48,775 nucleotides of DNA. Origin: Ralstonia sp. SET104 (GTDB taxonomy: Bacteria > Pseudomonadota > Gammaproteobacteria > Burkholderiales > Burkholderiaceae). Positions within the stretch are counted from its first letter, which is position 1; the number at the start of each line of letters is the position of its first letter. The stretch covers positions 1 to 48,775 of the forward strand of contig NZ_BHVX01000024.1 of NCBI RefSeq assembly GCF_003851545.1, given 5' to 3'. A program made the translations under genes and the position numbers. The notes under the pieces were generated by a model, which was given only the letters and a program-made list of their open reading frames with translations, searched no databases and was not told the DNA's origin. Of the stretch, positions 33,841 to 43,627 are shown in pieces.

Positions 33841-34203
33841 TCAGATCAGGCTGTCAGTTGCGGGCTCCGGACGATATGCCGGGTCAAGCAGGCCAATGAT
33901 TGGCGCGTCCGCCGGTTCATCAAAAGTCAGTGCCGTTATTGGCGACGAAACAATTGTGTCGCCATTGCTCAGTGGGCTACCAATGATGGCAACGGGCCGG
34001 TCATCGTCCAGAAGCGCAATGCCTGCGCCTGCAGTAATGAAGGCTGTGCTGCCGTCTGGATAGACAGCCTCATCGCCCACTAGCAAAAGCGTGTGTCCGT
34101 TATCTCGAATACTGCTGGAACCCTGAACGATTTCACCGCCATTGGCCGTCTTCGCACCGTTGAACGCCGCAACGTAGACCGTGCCGGATTGTGCGTTTTG
34201 CAT
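33841..34203 (-). CDS. PAAR-like protein
   Basis: GAGGAGG ahead of the ATG at 34203 sets the start (120 aa). The protein is nearly all beta: DNGHTLLLVGDEAVYPDGST, then FITAGAGIALLDDDRP and VAIIGSPLSNGDTIVSSP, the repeated Gly-rich pattern of the PAAR fold. It lacks the fused enzyme seen downstream. It ends about 12 bp before the PAAR-M35 gene, so the three genes make a small T6SS operon. No vgrG or structural T6SS gene is in the window. Confidence 0.75.
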   Translation of the reverse strand: MQNAQSGTVYVAAFNGAKTANGGEIVQGSSSIRDNGHTLLLVGDEAVYPDGSTAFITAGAGIALLDDDRPVAIIGSPLSNGDTIVSSPITALTFDEPADAPIIGLLDPAYRPEPATDSLI

Positions 34204-34459
34204 CTGCCGCCTCCTCATGAGAACACTTCGTTGAAGTTCTCCATTGGAGCAACGCCATGTGCTGAATTTGAATCAGACAATTCTAATTTGGTGGACACTT
34301 TGAAATCTTCGCCACATCGACAGGGCGCCAACGTGCGACAGGGCACTAATGACGTTGCCCACCCGAATTCACGGATAATGCAAACCGGCCATTGTGAAAT
34401 TGTGTGCTTCACCGGCGTTTGCCGAATCAGCGCGCGCGGCTTTCGGTAAAGTCGCCGGT
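34204..34459. other. Upstream region of the T6SS operon
   Basis: No gene is supported. It should hold the promoter of the minus-strand PAAR operon. It is more AT-rich than the core (for example GAATTTGAATCAGACAATTC). Confidence 0.35.
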
Positions 34460-34488
34460 GCCGCTTCTGTGCCATGAAAAGAAGCGGC
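34460..34488. repeat. 9-bp perfect inverted repeat at the start of the leader region
   Basis: GCCGCTTCT (34460-34468) and AGAAGCGGC (34480-34488) can form a stem with an 11-nt loop. Directly after it comes a tRNA T-arm-like GGATTCGAACCCC (34491-34504). It may mark an attachment site left by a former prophage or a structural part of the leader. Confidence 0.5.
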
Positions 34489-34708
34489 CGAGGATTCGAA
34501 CCCCTCGTGATACAACGGGCGAGAACCAGGCACATGGTTCTTGTCCTCAATTTCTCGTGGCCGCTCTCCCTTATGGGCGAGCCTGGCAGGGACGGCTTCG
34601 GCCGTATCGAGAGTTGTATCTCGGGTTCGAAAACTTGCCTGTGCTCGCCCACCCGCCTTCTTACTGTTGCGGGTGGCGCGTTTCCTCAACCTTGACGGAG
34701 ACCACGCC
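34489..34708 (+). ncRNA. Structured phage-type leader (C4-antisense-RNA-like), tentative
   Basis: This 220-bp leader precedes a small gene. It ends with a strong hairpin, CACCCGC (34661-34667) pairing with GCGGGTG (34680-34686), and includes other paired segments such as GGCGAGCCTGGCAGG and GACGGCTTCGGCCGTATC. The arrangement resembles the C4 antisense RNA leaders of P1/P4-type phages, and leaders seen before small orphan genes in Pseudomonas and Burkholderia. I recognise the layout from memory, not from a covariance search, so the class is uncertain. In-frame codons run through it but are not protein-like. Confidence 0.35.
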
Positions 34709-34957
34709 ATGACAGACCCCAGCACCTCCCCCGATGTTGGCCGTTTTCAGGCTCACGCCGATTTATTCGACCGGCTATCCAAGCTGCGGACCTTGCTGAG
34801 CATGCTCCACGCGGGTGGGTTTGAGCATTTCAGAGGATTGGAAGAAGTTCGCCAAGCCGAATATCTCTGGACCTGCCTCGACTACGCCGAGAGCGCATTC
34901 AAGGCGCTGACGATCTGGGACGGTATGGCAACGCAGGAAGAAGCGGTTTCCCACTGA
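34709..34957 (+). CDS. Small orphan protein downstream of the structured leader
   Basis: The ATG at 34709 with ACGGAG ahead gives 82 aa. It is helical (FDRLSKLRTLLSMLH, then YLWTCLDYAESAFKALTIWD) and has no domain I recognise. Size and position match the small DUF3077-type genes that follow similar leaders in Pseudomonas. Function unknown; probably a phage-derived remnant. Confidence 0.7.
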   Translation: MTDPSTSPDVGRFQAHADLFDRLSKLRTLLSMLHAGGFEHFRGLEEVRQAEYLWTCLDYAESAFKALTIWDGMATQEEAVSH

Positions 34958-35002
34958 CGCTGCAGTTTTTTGGGGATGGGGCAGTGGCGCGTCGGCGAGC
35001 GC

Positions 35003-35794
35003 TCAGCGTGCTTGCGGCTTCAGCCAGTCGATGGTTGGTTGGCTTTGCGCCACCAGCCAGTCATTGGCCGCCCTGAAATGCCCGCACCCAAGGAACCCGC
35101 GATGCGCCGACAGCGGCGACGGATGCGGCGCTTCCAGCACCAGATGCCCCTCCGGCAACAGCGCGCGCTTGGCCTGCGCATGACTGCCCCACAGCATGAA
35201 CACGCGCTTGTGGCCAACGCGCGCCAGATGTTCCAGCAGGCAATCGGTGATGCGTTCCCAGCCGCGCTTGGCGTGGCTGGCAGCCTGGCCTTGTTCGACG
35301 GTAAGCACGGTGTTGAGCAGCAGCACCCCTTGCTGCGACCAGCCTTCCAGGTTGCCCGACGTGCCCGGCAGCTTCTGGCCAAACTCGGCTTCGATTTCCT
35401 TGTAGATGTTGCGCAGGCTCGGCGGCACGCGAATACCGGCCGGCACCGAGAACGCCAGCCCGTGCGCCTGCGGAATCTCGCGGCCATCGACCGAGCCTGT
35501 GCCGTGGTACGGGTCCTGCCCGAGGATGACCACACGCACGTCGTCCACCGGCGTCAGGTGCAGCGCACGGAACACATCGGTCGGGAAGATCGGCTTGCCC
35601 GCTGCACGCTCGCCATCAACGAAAGCACACAACTCGGGCCAGTTGGCTTGCGCGATGCAGGGCGTGAGGAGGGTTTTCCAATCCGCAGGCAGGGCATCGA
35701 ACTGCTTGGCGAGCGGGATGAAATCACCGGCGGGTGTTTCAGCAGCCGGTTCGTCGAAGAGGGCGGCTTGTGCCGGGTTGGCGCGGCGGCTCAT
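35003..35794 (-). CDS. ung: Uracil-DNA glycosylase (family 1)
   Basis: The product is 263 aa. The catalytic motif is GQDPYHG (with the water-activating Asp), and the C-terminal DNA-contact motif is APHPSPLSAHRG. It removes uracil from DNA at the start of base-excision repair. Its ATG overlaps the stop of the CYTH gene by 4 bp, placing it at the end of the trp transcription unit. Confidence 0.97.
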   Translation of the reverse strand: MSRRANPAQAALFDEPAAETPAGDFIPLAKQFDALPADWKTLLTPCIAQANWPELCAFVDGERAAGKPIFPTDVFRALHLTPVDDVRVVILGQDPYHGTGSVDGREIPQAHGLAFSVPAGIRVPPSLRNIYKEIEAEFGQKLPGTSGNLEGWSQQGVLLLNTVLTVEQGQAASHAKRGWERITDCLLEHLARVGHKRVFMLWGSHAQAKRALLPEGHLVLEAPHPSPLSAHRGFLGCGHFRAANDWLVAQSQPTIDWLKPQAR

Positions 35795-36453
35795 GCCTGG
35801 CCTCCGGTGGCGTTCGCGCGCAGTTGATAACCGCGCTGCGCCTTGCTGATATCAAGCGGTGCGAGTCCGGGCACGGCGGCACGCAGCGTCTGCGTCCAGG
35901 CGTGCAGGCGCTCGGCGATCGTGTCTTCGCTGAGCGTGCTGTCGGCGGCCGGCTTCCACTCCAGTTCCAGCTCGTCGATAGGCTCGCGCGCGTTGGTGCC
36001 GGGGACGAGGATGGCGCCGGCATCCAGCGCGATCTCAATCTCACCGCCATCGGCTGCCACGTGCCAGAGGCGGCGCGTGAAGTCGGTGCGGAACAGCGGG
36101 GCGAGGCGATCGGCGTGCGGGCGCACATAATCTGCGGCTTCCGTCGCGTTGTTGGCGGCAAAGGCATCGACCGACAGCGCATCGCTTTGCAGCGGCACTT
36201 CCCATTCGTGGCGGGCGGACAGGCCACCCTGACCGCCGTTGCCGGCGGTCTTGAGTGTCTGCAGCCATTGCTCGCCCTGGCAACGTACGCGCAGGGCGGC
36301 GCGACTGTGCGCCAGTGCCTGGTCCGGTGTGTCGTAATAGACGTTGGCAAGCTCGACGCTGCCCGCCGGTTGCGCGTGCTGGTCTAGCCAGCCGACCAGC
36401 GCTTCGTGCGCGCCGGCCGGTACGGCCAGCTTCAGTTCAATTTCGCGGGCCAT
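35791..36453 (-). CDS. CYTH-domain triphosphatase (YgiF-type)
   Basis: The product is 220 aa and begins with the signature EIELK (residues 4-8). It has the TLKTAGN, ARHEWEVPL and ADGGEIEIALDAG strands of the triphosphate tunnel. The CHAD domain of E. coli YgiF is absent. It probably hydrolyses inorganic triphosphate. It sits 13 bp after trpC and overlaps ung. Confidence 0.9.
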   Translation of the reverse strand: MAREIELKLAVPAGAHEALVGWLDQHAQPAGSVELANVYYDTPDQALAHSRAALRVRCQGEQWLQTLKTAGNGGQGGLSARHEWEVPLQSDALSVDAFAANNATEAADYVRPHADRLAPLFRTDFTRRLWHVAADGGEIEIALDAGAILVPGTNAREPIDELELEWKPAADSTLSEDTIAERLHAWTQTLRAAVPGLAPLDISKAQRGYQLRANATGGQA

Positions 36454-36465
36454 TGCGTTCGGTGC

Positions 36466-37269
36466 TCAGGCAAACAGGCGGGCCAGTTCGGCCCCCGGGT
36501 CATCCGCGCGCATGAAGGCTTCGCCGACGAGGAAAGCGTTGACGGCGGCGGCGCGCATCTTGCGCACGTCGTCCTGCACGAGGATGCCCGACTCGGTCAC
36601 GACGATGCGGTCGTCCGGCATGTGCTTGAGCAGGCCGATCGTGGTGTCGAGCGAGGTTTCGAACGTGCGCAGGTTGCGGTTGTTCACGCCCACCAGCGGC
36701 GTTTGCAGGCGCAGGGCGCGGTCCAGCTCATGACCGTCGTGCACTTCCACCAGCACGTCCATGCCGAGTTCAAGCGCGCAGGCTTCGAGTTCGATCATCA
36801 GCCCCTGGTCCAGCGCGGCGACGATCAGCAGGATGCAGTCCGCACCCCACGAACGCGCCTCGTACACCTGATACAGATCGACCATGAAATCCTTGCGCAG
36901 CACCGGCAGCGTGCAGGCGGCGCGGGCTTCGCGCAGGTAGTCGGCATGGCCTTGGAAGAACTGCTCGTCGGTCAGGACGGAGAGGCACGCGGCGCCGTGC
37001 TCGGCATAGCTGCGGGCGATGTCGGCGGGCTTGAAGTTGGGGCGCAGCACGCCCTTGGACGGCGAGGCCTTCTTCACCTCGGCGATGACGGCGGCGTGGC
37101 CGGCGGCAATCTTGTCGCGCACGGCCTGGGCAAAGCCACGGGGGCCGAGGGCGCTGTCGTTGCGGTTGGCTTCGGCCTCGGCGCGCACGCTGGACAGATC
37201 ACGGTGCTTGCGCGCGGCGGCCACTTCTTCGGCCTTCACGGCCAGGATTTTCTGCAGGATGTCGGACAT
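36466..37269 (-). CDS. trpC: Indole-3-glycerol phosphate synthase
   Basis: The product is 267 aa, a monofunctional TrpC without the fused PRAI domain of enterics. Typical motifs are [22 protein letters not shown] and [11 protein letters not shown]. It closes the indole ring in tryptophan synthesis. It lies 14 bp after trpD. Confidence 0.98.
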   Translation of the reverse strand: MSDILQKILAVKAEEVAAARKHRDLSSVRAEAEANRNDSALGPRGFAQAVRDKIAAGHAAVIAEVKKASPSKGVLRPNFKPADIARSYAEHGAACLSVLTDEQFFQGHADYLREARAACTLPVLRKDFMVDLYQVYEARSWGADCILLIVAALDQGLMIELEACALELGMDVLVEVHDGHELDRALRLQTPLVGVNNRNLRTFETSLDTTIGLLKHMPDDRIVVTESGILVQDDVRKMRAAAVNAFLVGEAFMRADDPGAELARLFA

Positions 37270-37282
37270 GACGTGAACAGCC

Positions 37283-38320
37283 TTAGGCTTTGAACTGATT
37301 GGTGACGCGCACGAGTTCGTCGAGCTTGGCGCGCGCCGCGCCGGAAGCGATGGCCTCGCGCGCCAGCTTCATGCCGTCGCCGATGGAACCGGCAATGTTG
37401 GCCGCATACAGCGCCGCGCCCGCGTTGAGCGAGACGATCTCGCGCGGCGTGCCGGGCTTGTTTTCCAGTGCGTCGATCAGCATGGCCTTGGATTCTTCCG
37501 CGTCGGCCACTTTCAGGCTGCGGTTGGAGATCATCTGCAGCCCGAAGTCTTCGGGGTGGATTTCGTACTCGGTCACGACGCCGTCTTTCAGCTCGCCGAC
37601 CTGCGTGGCGGCGCCCAGCGACACCTCGTCCATGCCGTCCTTGCCGTAGACCACCACGGCGTGTTTCGCGCCCAGGCGTTGCATCACACGCACCTGGATG
37701 CCGACGAGGTCGGGGTGGAACACGCCCATCAAAATGTTCGGCGCACCGGCCGGGTTGGTCAGCGGCCCGAGGATGTTGAAGATCGTGCGCACGCCCAGCT
37801 CCTTGCGGATCGGCGCGACGTTCTTCATGGCCGGGTGGTGGTTGGGCGCAAACATGAAGCCGATGCCCGCCGTCTCGATGGATTCGGCTACCTGCTCGGG
37901 CGTGAGCATGATGTTCACGCCCAGCGCTTCGAGCACATCGGCGCTGCCCGACTTGGAGCTGACGCCGCGCCCGCCGTGCTTGGCGATGCGTGCGCCGGCT
38001 GCCGCCGCCACGAACATCGACGCGGTGGAAATGTTGAACGTGTTGGCACCGTCGCCGCCCGTGCCGACGATGTCGACAAAGTGATCGGACACCTCAGCCG
38101 GCACTTCAACCTTGGTGGCGAACTCGCGCATCACGGTGGCAGCGGCCGCGATTTCGCCGATGGTCTCTTTTTTGACGCGCAGCCCCATGGTCAAGGCCGA
38201 CGCCATGACGGGCGACATCTCACCGCGCATGATCAGCCGCATCAGGTGCAGCATTTCGTCGTGGAAAATTTCTCGGTGCTCGATACAGCGAACGAGCGCT
38301 TCTTGCGGAGTGATGGGCAT
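37283..38320 (-). CDS. trpD: Anthranilate phosphoribosyltransferase
   Basis: The true start is the ATG at 38320 (345 aa, [12 protein letters not shown]); upstream codons in this frame belong to the antisense of the LprI-like gene. The PRPP site [14 protein letters not shown] is present, followed by [18 protein letters not shown]. It transfers phosphoribose to anthranilate. Confidence 0.98.
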   Translation of the reverse strand: MPITPQEALVRCIEHREIFHDEMLHLMRLIMRGEMSPVMASALTMGLRVKKETIGEIAAAATVMREFATKVEVPAEVSDHFVDIVGTGGDGANTFNISTASMFVAAAAGARIAKHGGRGVSSKSGSADVLEALGVNIMLTPEQVAESIETAGIGFMFAPNHHPAMKNVAPIRKELGVRTIFNILGPLTNPAGAPNILMGVFHPDLVGIQVRVMQRLGAKHAVVVYGKDGMDEVSLGAATQVGELKDGVVTEYEIHPEDFGLQMISNRSLKVADAEESKAMLIDALENKPGTPREIVSLNAGAALYAANIAGSIGDGMKLAREAIASGAARAKLDELVRVTNQFKA

Positions 38321-38333
38321 GGTCGTTCCGTAT

Positions 38334-38777
38334 TCAGTTGGGTGCCGCGGGTGCTGCGGCCGGGGTCGCCGGTGCTGCAGCCTCGCGCAGGGCGCCGATG
38401 CGCTCACGTGAGAGATCGGCATCGCACGCGGCTTCTGCCAGATCGGCATCGGGCGTGTTGCGAGCCAGGCGGCGTTGCAGGTCGCATTCGGCCTGCCGAT
38501 AGAGTTGGTGTGCGCGCACCGTGCGGTCGAAGGCCATGGCGGCGCCTTTATCCGTGCCGTTTTTGGCGGCGATGCGGGCGCGCAGTGCGATGCGGCGTGC
38601 CGATTCAGCGGAGGCCAGCTCGGCTTGCGCCGCCTTGCGTGCGGCCTGCACGCAGTGGGCGACATCGCGGGCTTCGGGCTGAGCGGCGCGGCAGGCTTGC
38701 AGCGTACCGGCCATCGCCGGCAAGGACGCTGCCATCGCCATCATCGCCAACGCAATGGCGCGTGTGCGGCGCATCAC
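38334..38777 (-). CDS. Small exported LprI-like protein inside the trp operon
   Basis: The product is 147 aa with a signal peptide ([18 protein letters not shown]), spaced cysteines and a helical region ([20 protein letters not shown]) like the LprI/DUF1311 family, some of which inhibit lysozyme. Its ATG overlaps the trpG stop and it ends 13 bp before trpD, so it is a full member of the trp operon. It has no evident link to tryptophan. Confidence 0.7.
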   Translation of the reverse strand: MMRRTRAIALAMMAMAASLPAMAGTLQACRAAQPEARDVAHCVQAARKAAQAELASAESARRIALRARIAAKNGTDKGAAMAFDRTVRAHQLYRQAECDLQRRLARNTPDADLAEAACDADLSRERIGALREAAAPATPAAAPAAPN

Positions 38778-39343
38778 ACGCGTTCCTTCAGGAAGTTGCC
38801 GAGCAGCGCGTGGCCGTGTTCCGACAGGATCGATTCCGGGTGGAACTGCACGCCTTCCACCGGCAGCGTCTTGTGGCGCACGCCCATGATTTCGCCGTCT
38901 GCCGTCCAGGCGGTCACTTCCAGGCAGTCGGGCAGCGTTTCGCGCTCGATCGCCAGCGAGTGGTAGCGCGTCACCTTGAAGTGGCGCGGCAGGTTGGCGA
39001 ACACGCCCACGCCAGTGTTTTCAATGGTGTCGACCTTGCCATGCATCACCTTCTGCGCGCGGATCACGCGGCCGCCAAACGCATCGGCAATCGCTTGGTG
39101 CCCCAGGCACACACCCAGGATGGGCACGCGCCCTGCAAAGTGCTTGAGCGCCGGCACGAGAATGCCCGCTTCCGTCGGCGTGCACGGCCCCGGCGACAGG
39201 CAGATGCGTTCCGGGTTCAGCTTCTCGATCTCTTCGATCGTGATTTCGTCGTTGCGAACCGTGCGGACATCCTGCCCCAGCTCGCCGAAATACTGGACGA
39301 TGTTGTAGGTAAAGGAGTCGTAGTTATCGAGCATCAAAAGCAT
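38774..39343 (-). CDS. trpG: Anthranilate synthase component II (glutamine amidotransferase)
   Basis: AAGGAG ahead of the ATG at 39343 sets the start (189 aa). The class I amidotransferase triad is visible: Cys in GVCLGHQAI and His/Glu in FHPESI. It supplies ammonia to TrpE. It begins 16 bp after trpE. Confidence 0.98.
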   Translation of the reverse strand: MLLMLDNYDSFTYNIVQYFGELGQDVRTVRNDEITIEEIEKLNPERICLSPGPCTPTEAGILVPALKHFAGRVPILGVCLGHQAIADAFGGRVIRAQKVMHGKVDTIENTGVGVFANLPRHFKVTRYHSLAIERETLPDCLEVTAWTADGEIMGVRHKTLPVEGVQFHPESILSEHGHALLGNFLKERV

Positions 39344-39359
39344 GTTGGGCTCCTTAACC

Positions 39360-40901
39360 TTAGAAATCGGCGTCGAGGCCGTCTTGCACTTGCTCGGCGG
39401 CACGCAGCACGGCGCGGGCCTTGTGTTCGGTCTCTCTCCATTCGGCATCCGGGTCCGAATCCGCAACAACACCAGCGGCGGCCTGCACGTAGAGGTTGCC
39501 GTCCTTGATGATGCCGGTGCGGATGGCGATCGCCAGATCCATCTCGCCCGAGAACGAGAGATAGCCCACCGCACCACCGTAGATGCCGCGCTTGACCGGC
39601 TCCAGCTCGTCGATGATCTCCATCGCGCGCACCTTGGGCGCGCCCGACAGCGTGCCCGCCGGGAAAGTCGCGCGCAGCACGTCCATGTTGGTCATGCCGG
39701 GCTTCAGGCGGCCTTCGACCGAGCTGACGATGTGCTGCACGTGTGAATATTTCTCGATGACCATCTGGTCCGTCACCTTGACGGAGCCGATCTCGGCAAT
39801 GCGGCCAATGTCGTTGCGCGCCAGGTCGATCAGCATGACGTGCTCGGCGATTTCCTTCGGGTCGTTGAGCAGCTCGGTGGCGAGTTCGGCGTCGCGCTCG
39901 GGCGTGCTGCCGCGCGGGCGGGTGCCTGCCAGCGGGCGGATCGTCACGATGCGGGCGGATTCGTCGGCGCCGTTGCCGTTACCGTTGTTGCTTTCGCCAG
40001 TCGGCACGCGGCGCTCTTCCTGGCGCACCAGGATTTCCGGCGAGGCCCCAACGATCTGTATATCGCCGAAGTTGTAGAAGTACATATACGGCGACGGATT
40101 CAGCGAGCGCAGCGCGCGATACAAAGACAGCGGCGCATCGCGGAAAGGTTTGACCAGGCGCTGGCCGATCTGCACCTGCATCATGTCGCCGGCGGCGATG
40201 TACTCCTTGGCCTTGAGCACGGCGGTGATGTAATCGGCCTTGTCGAATTCACGGATGGTGTCGGTGCGCACCGATGCAGACGTCACCGGCACATCCACCG
40301 GCTGGTGCAGCTTGGTGCGCAGCGCGCGCAGGCGCTGCTTGGCGCGCGAGTACGCCTCGGGCTTGGACGGATCGGCGTAGACGATCAGGTAGAGCTTGCC
40401 CGAGAGGTTATCGATCACGGCCAGCTCTTCGCACAGCATGAGCTGGATGTCGGGCAGTTGCAGGTCGTCGGGCGGGGTGGTTTCAGCCAGGCGTGGCTCG
40501 ATGAAGCGCACGGCGTCGTAGCCGAAGTAGCCTGCCAAGCCGCCGCAGAAGCGCGGCAGGCCCGGGCGCAGTGCCACTTTCTGGCGGCGTTCGAACGCGG
40601 CGATGAAGTCCAGCGGGTTGCCTTCGTGCGTCTCCACCACCTTGCCGTCGGTCACGACTTCCGTGTGATTGCCCTTCACGCGCAGCAGCGTGTGCGCGTG
40701 CAGGCCGATGAACGAGTAGCGCCCGAAGCGCTCGCCGCCCACCACCGATTCCAACAGGAACGTGTGCGTGCCGCGGTCGTGCGACTGCGCCAGCTTCAGG
40801 TACAGCGAGAGCGGCGTCTCCAGGTCGGCCAGCGCCTCGGCAATCAGCGGAATGCGGTTGTAGCCCTGGTCGGCCAGCGATTTGAATTCGAGTTCGGTCA
40901 T
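39360..40901 (-). CDS. trpE: Anthranilate synthase component I
   Basis: The product is 513 aa with the chorismate-binding motifs [22 protein letters not shown] and [18 protein letters not shown]. It converts chorismate to anthranilate together with TrpG and is the first gene of the operon. An N-terminal regulatory Trp pocket motif ([15 protein letters not shown]) suggests normal feedback inhibition. Confidence 0.98.
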   Translation of the reverse strand: MTELEFKSLADQGYNRIPLIAEALADLETPLSLYLKLAQSHDRGTHTFLLESVVGGERFGRYSFIGLHAHTLLRVKGNHTEVVTDGKVVETHEGNPLDFIAAFERRQKVALRPGLPRFCGGLAGYFGYDAVRFIEPRLAETTPPDDLQLPDIQLMLCEELAVIDNLSGKLYLIVYADPSKPEAYSRAKQRLRALRTKLHQPVDVPVTSASVRTDTIREFDKADYITAVLKAKEYIAAGDMMQVQIGQRLVKPFRDAPLSLYRALRSLNPSPYMYFYNFGDIQIVGASPEILVRQEERRVPTGESNNGNGNGADESARIVTIRPLAGTRPRGSTPERDAELATELLNDPKEIAEHVMLIDLARNDIGRIAEIGSVKVTDQMVIEKYSHVQHIVSSVEGRLKPGMTNMDVLRATFPAGTLSGAPKVRAMEIIDELEPVKRGIYGGAVGYLSFSGEMDLAIAIRTGIIKDGNLYVQAAAGVVADSDPDAEWRETEHKARAVLRAAEQVQDGLDADF

Positions 40902-41293
40902 GAGCGGTCAGGTCGATTTGCCGGGCGGGCGGCATCAAGCCCACCGGCATGCGTTCGCTCCACGGCAAACGCAGTTGCGCCGTCGGAACGTTAGCAGAAC
41001 ATCAGGGATGGGAACGCGAAAAACCGTGCGGTCCCGCAAGGGTCGTCCGCAAGCCAATGCTGTGGCCAACGGAAGACCGGCGGGCGGTCAGCGTTTGGGG
41101 CAGGAGACGTGAGGGTGGGTTGGGCGGCGCGCTCGTGACGCGCCAGGTGACGAAACCGAAGCCAAAACCGAGGAAGAACGATCAGCAGCCGTGCAAACGC
41201 TTACGCCCGGACGAGGGCGTGCCAGGGCCGCCAGGGCCAAGCCCCCCGGTCACCACCAGCGTCGACGCGTTTGCGATTCAGGAACATGGATCG
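40902..41293 (-). promoter_or_regulatory. Intergenic region upstream of trpE
   Basis: This stretch of about 390 bp separates gph from trpE and must hold the trp promoter. I looked for a leader peptide with tandem Trp codons and a classical attenuator and found neither. No gene is supported. Confidence 0.4.
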
Positions 41294-42058
41294 TCAGTTG
41301 GAAGCGGCAGAGATTGTGTTGTGTGGCTCGGCCGAAGTTCGCACATTCGGCTGAATCAGCTGCGCTGCCGCAAAAAGTGTGTCGACTATAGCATCGGCTC
41401 CCGCGTGCTGTATAGGTTGGCCGTGGTTGTAGCCATACGGCACCGCCAGTACGCGCATGCCGGCGGCGCGGGCGGCGCGGGCGTCGTTTTCCGAGTCGCC
41501 AATAGCCACGATTTCTTCTGGCGTCACGCCAAATGCTTCCGCCACCCGCAGCATGGGGTACGGATCGGGCTTGCGGTACGGGAAGGCATCGCCGGGGTAG
41601 ACGAGGTCGAAATAGTCGGCCAGGCCAAGTTGCGCCAGCAGCGGCTGCGTGAAATCGTGTGGCTTATTCGTCACACAAGCAAGGGCGAGGCCCATGTCGC
41701 GCAGCGCCGCCAGTCCTTCGCGCACGCCGTCATAGACGTTCACGTACTGGCCGTTGATGGCGATATAGGCGCGCTGATAAGCGTCCAGCGCCTCGGCAAA
41801 GCGGCTGTTGGCCTGCGCGGGCGGCAGGCGCGCGTCGAGCACGCGGCGCACGAGGTTTTCCGAGCCCTTGCCGACGTAGCTGACGACTTCGTCAATCGAC
41901 ATGTCCGGCCTACCCGACGCGATGCCGAGCGCTTCCAGCATCGCGTTGATGGCGGCGTGGAAGTCGCCCGCCGTGTCGACCATCGTCCCGTCCAGGTCGA
42001 TGATGACAGCGCGGACGGGGCCCGCAGGTAGTACGTCTGACAAGGCGCCGGTCATCAC
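41294..42058 (-). CDS. gph: Phosphoglycolate phosphatase (HAD family)
   Basis: The product is 254 aa with HAD motif [10 protein letters not shown] (about 22-30), motif II in CVTNKP and motif [16 protein letters not shown]. It hydrolyses 2-phosphoglycolate. The start overlaps the rpe stop by 4 bp, the usual rpe-gph pair upstream of trpE in Burkholderiaceae. Confidence 0.95.
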   Translation of the reverse strand: MMTGALSDVLPAGPVRAVIIDLDGTMVDTAGDFHAAINAMLEALGIASGRPDMSIDEVVSYVGKGSENLVRRVLDARLPPAQANSRFAEALDAYQRAYIAINGQYVNVYDGVREGLAALRDMGLALACVTNKPHDFTQPLLAQLGLADYFDLVYPGDAFPYRKPDPYPMLRVAEAFGVTPEEIVAIGDSENDARAARAAGMRVLAVPYGYNHGQPIQHAGADAIVDTLFAAAQLIQPNVRTSAEPHNTISAASN

Positions 42059-42780
42059 AACAGGCTGGCCAGTGCCTGGCGCAGCGCGCCCACGGCGCCG
42101 CGATAGCCGCCGTCCGCATCGGGCTTGCCAAATACGGCCGAACCGGCGACGAAGGTGTCGGCGCCGGCCTTGGCGATCTCGGCGATGTTGTCTGCCTTCA
42201 CGCCGCCGTCGATCTCCAGCAGGATCTTGCGGCCCGTCTTTTCCTGGTACGCGTCCAGCTTCTGGCGCACTGCGCGCAGCTTGTTCAGTGCTTCGGGAAT
42301 GAACGACTGGCCGCCAAAGCCGGGGTTGACCGACATGATCAGCACCATGTCCAGGCGATCCATCACATGGTCCAGATAGTGCAGCGGCGTGGCCGGGTTG
42401 AATACCAGGCCGGCCTTGCAGCCGTTGTCACGAATCAGGGCCAACGAGCGGTCGATGTGCTCCGACGCTTCGGGGTGGAATGTGATGAGATCAGCGCCGG
42501 CACGGGCGAAGTCGGGAATGATGCGATCGACGGGGCTCACCATCAGGTGCACATCGATCGGCACCGGCTTGCCGTCCTTCTGCGCGTGCGGGCGGATGGC
42601 CTCGCATACCAGCGGGCCGACGGTTAGGTTCGGCACGTAGTGGTTGTCCATCACGTCAAAGTGGATCCAGTCGGCGCCGGATTCGAGCACGCGGCGCACT
42701 TCTTCGCCCAGGCGGGCAAAGTCGGCGGACAGGATGGACGGGGCAATGCGGAAACCGGACGGGTCGATGGCTGCGGACAT
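42055..42780 (-). CDS. rpe: Ribulose-phosphate 3-epimerase
   Basis: The ATG at 42780 (241 aa, [10 protein letters not shown]) fits the family length better than the upstream in-frame ATG at 42825. Motifs are [40 protein letters not shown] and [10 protein letters not shown], all typical TIM-barrel Rpe. It acts in the pentose phosphate pathway. It is divergent from apaG. Confidence 0.97.
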   Translation of the reverse strand: MSAAIDPSGFRIAPSILSADFARLGEEVRRVLESGADWIHFDVMDNHYVPNLTVGPLVCEAIRPHAQKDGKPVPIDVHLMVSPVDRIIPDFARAGADLITFHPEASEHIDRSLALIRDNGCKAGLVFNPATPLHYLDHVMDRLDMVLIMSVNPGFGGQSFIPEALNKLRAVRQKLDAYQEKTGRKILLEIDGGVKADNIAEIAKAGADTFVAGSAVFGKPDADGGYRGAVGALRQALASLL

Positions 42781-42923
42781 GATGGGAGACGGATAAGGCG
42801 CGTGAACTTGCACGCGAATGCGCAAGGAAGGGCGCTATTTTAGCCGGATCAGTTGTCTGCCCGCGCCTTGCCGCTGCAGCGGCCATGCCGCACAATGGTC
42901 GCCAATTCTGATTGTGGATCGAC

Positions 42924-43298
42924 ATGCCGAGCTACGAACTCACCGTCCAGGTCCGGACGCGCTATCTGGCGGAACAATCCGAGCCGGAACAAAGCAACTT
43001 CGCCTTTGCCTACACCATCACCATCCGCAACACGGGTGACGTGCCCAGCCAACTGATCTCGCGCCACTGGGTGATTACCGATGCCGAAGAGCAGGTGCAG
43101 GAAGTCAGCGGCTTGGGCGTGGTCGGCCACCAGCCGCTGCTGCCGCCGGGCGAATCCTTCGAATATACGAGCTGGGCGACCATCAAGACACCCGTGGGCA
43201 CGATGCGCGGCGAATACTTTTGCGTGGCTGAGGATGGTCACCGCTTTGAAGCGCCCATCCCGGAATTTGCGCTGGTAATGCCGCGCATGCTGCACTGA
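42924..43298 (+). CDS. apaG: ApaG domain protein
   Basis: The ATG at 42924 gives 124 aa, the standard ApaG length; the earlier in-frame ATG at 42912 adds four residues. Typical segments are FAYTITIRNTGDVPSQLISR, WVITDAEEQVQEV and TPVGTMRGEYFC. ApaG is a fibronectin-III-like cobalt/magnesium-related protein of unclear role. Confidence 0.96.
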   Translation: MPSYELTVQVRTRYLAEQSEPEQSNFAFAYTITIRNTGDVPSQLISRHWVITDAEEQVQEVSGLGVVGHQPLLPPGESFEYTSWATIKTPVGTMRGEYFCVAEDGHRFEAPIPEFALVMPRMLH

Positions 43299-43541
43299 TC
43301 AGGACGCGTCGGGCTTGGCCGGGTGCGAATCCTTTGGTGCGGCTTCGGTCGCGTCGGTCGATGCTGAAGGCGTGGCGGCCTCGCTCTGCCGCGACGGATG
43401 TCCGGGCGGCGCGCGCAGGGGGCGCGGGTGCTTCTTGGCACCCGACATCGTCCAGATCACGATGAAGATCAGCAGAAACAGCGCCACGCCGGCCTCCAGG
43501 CCGAACAGCATCATCGGATGGTTTTCAAAGAATTCGCTCAT
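43299..43541 (-). CDS. Small single-span membrane protein
   Basis: The ATG at 43541 gives 80 aa: a short start, one membrane segment (MLFGLEAGVALFLLIFIVIW), a basic stretch (GAKKHPRPLRAPPG) and a Ser/Ala/Thr-rich tail. Convergent with apaG; the frames meet end to end. Function unknown. Confidence 0.65.
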   Translation of the reverse strand: MSEFFENHPMMLFGLEAGVALFLLIFIVIWTMSGAKKHPRPLRAPPGHPSRQSEAATPSASTDATEAAPKDSHPAKPDAS

Positions 43542-43627
43542 GGTCGAGGGCGAGAGGCGCGGAGTGAAGCGCAGATGCGGGGCATTGTAGCCAAGCCCGC
43601 AGCCGCACCGGACAGGATGGAACAGGC

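Noticed and set aside
34485-34510. tRNA-like GGATTCGAACCCC sequence
   Set aside because: Only a T-arm-like word is present; no acceptor, D-arm or anticodon arm can be built on either strand.
40902-41293. Possible trp attenuator
   Set aside because: No leader peptide with tandem Trp codons and no clear terminator/antiterminator pair is visible.
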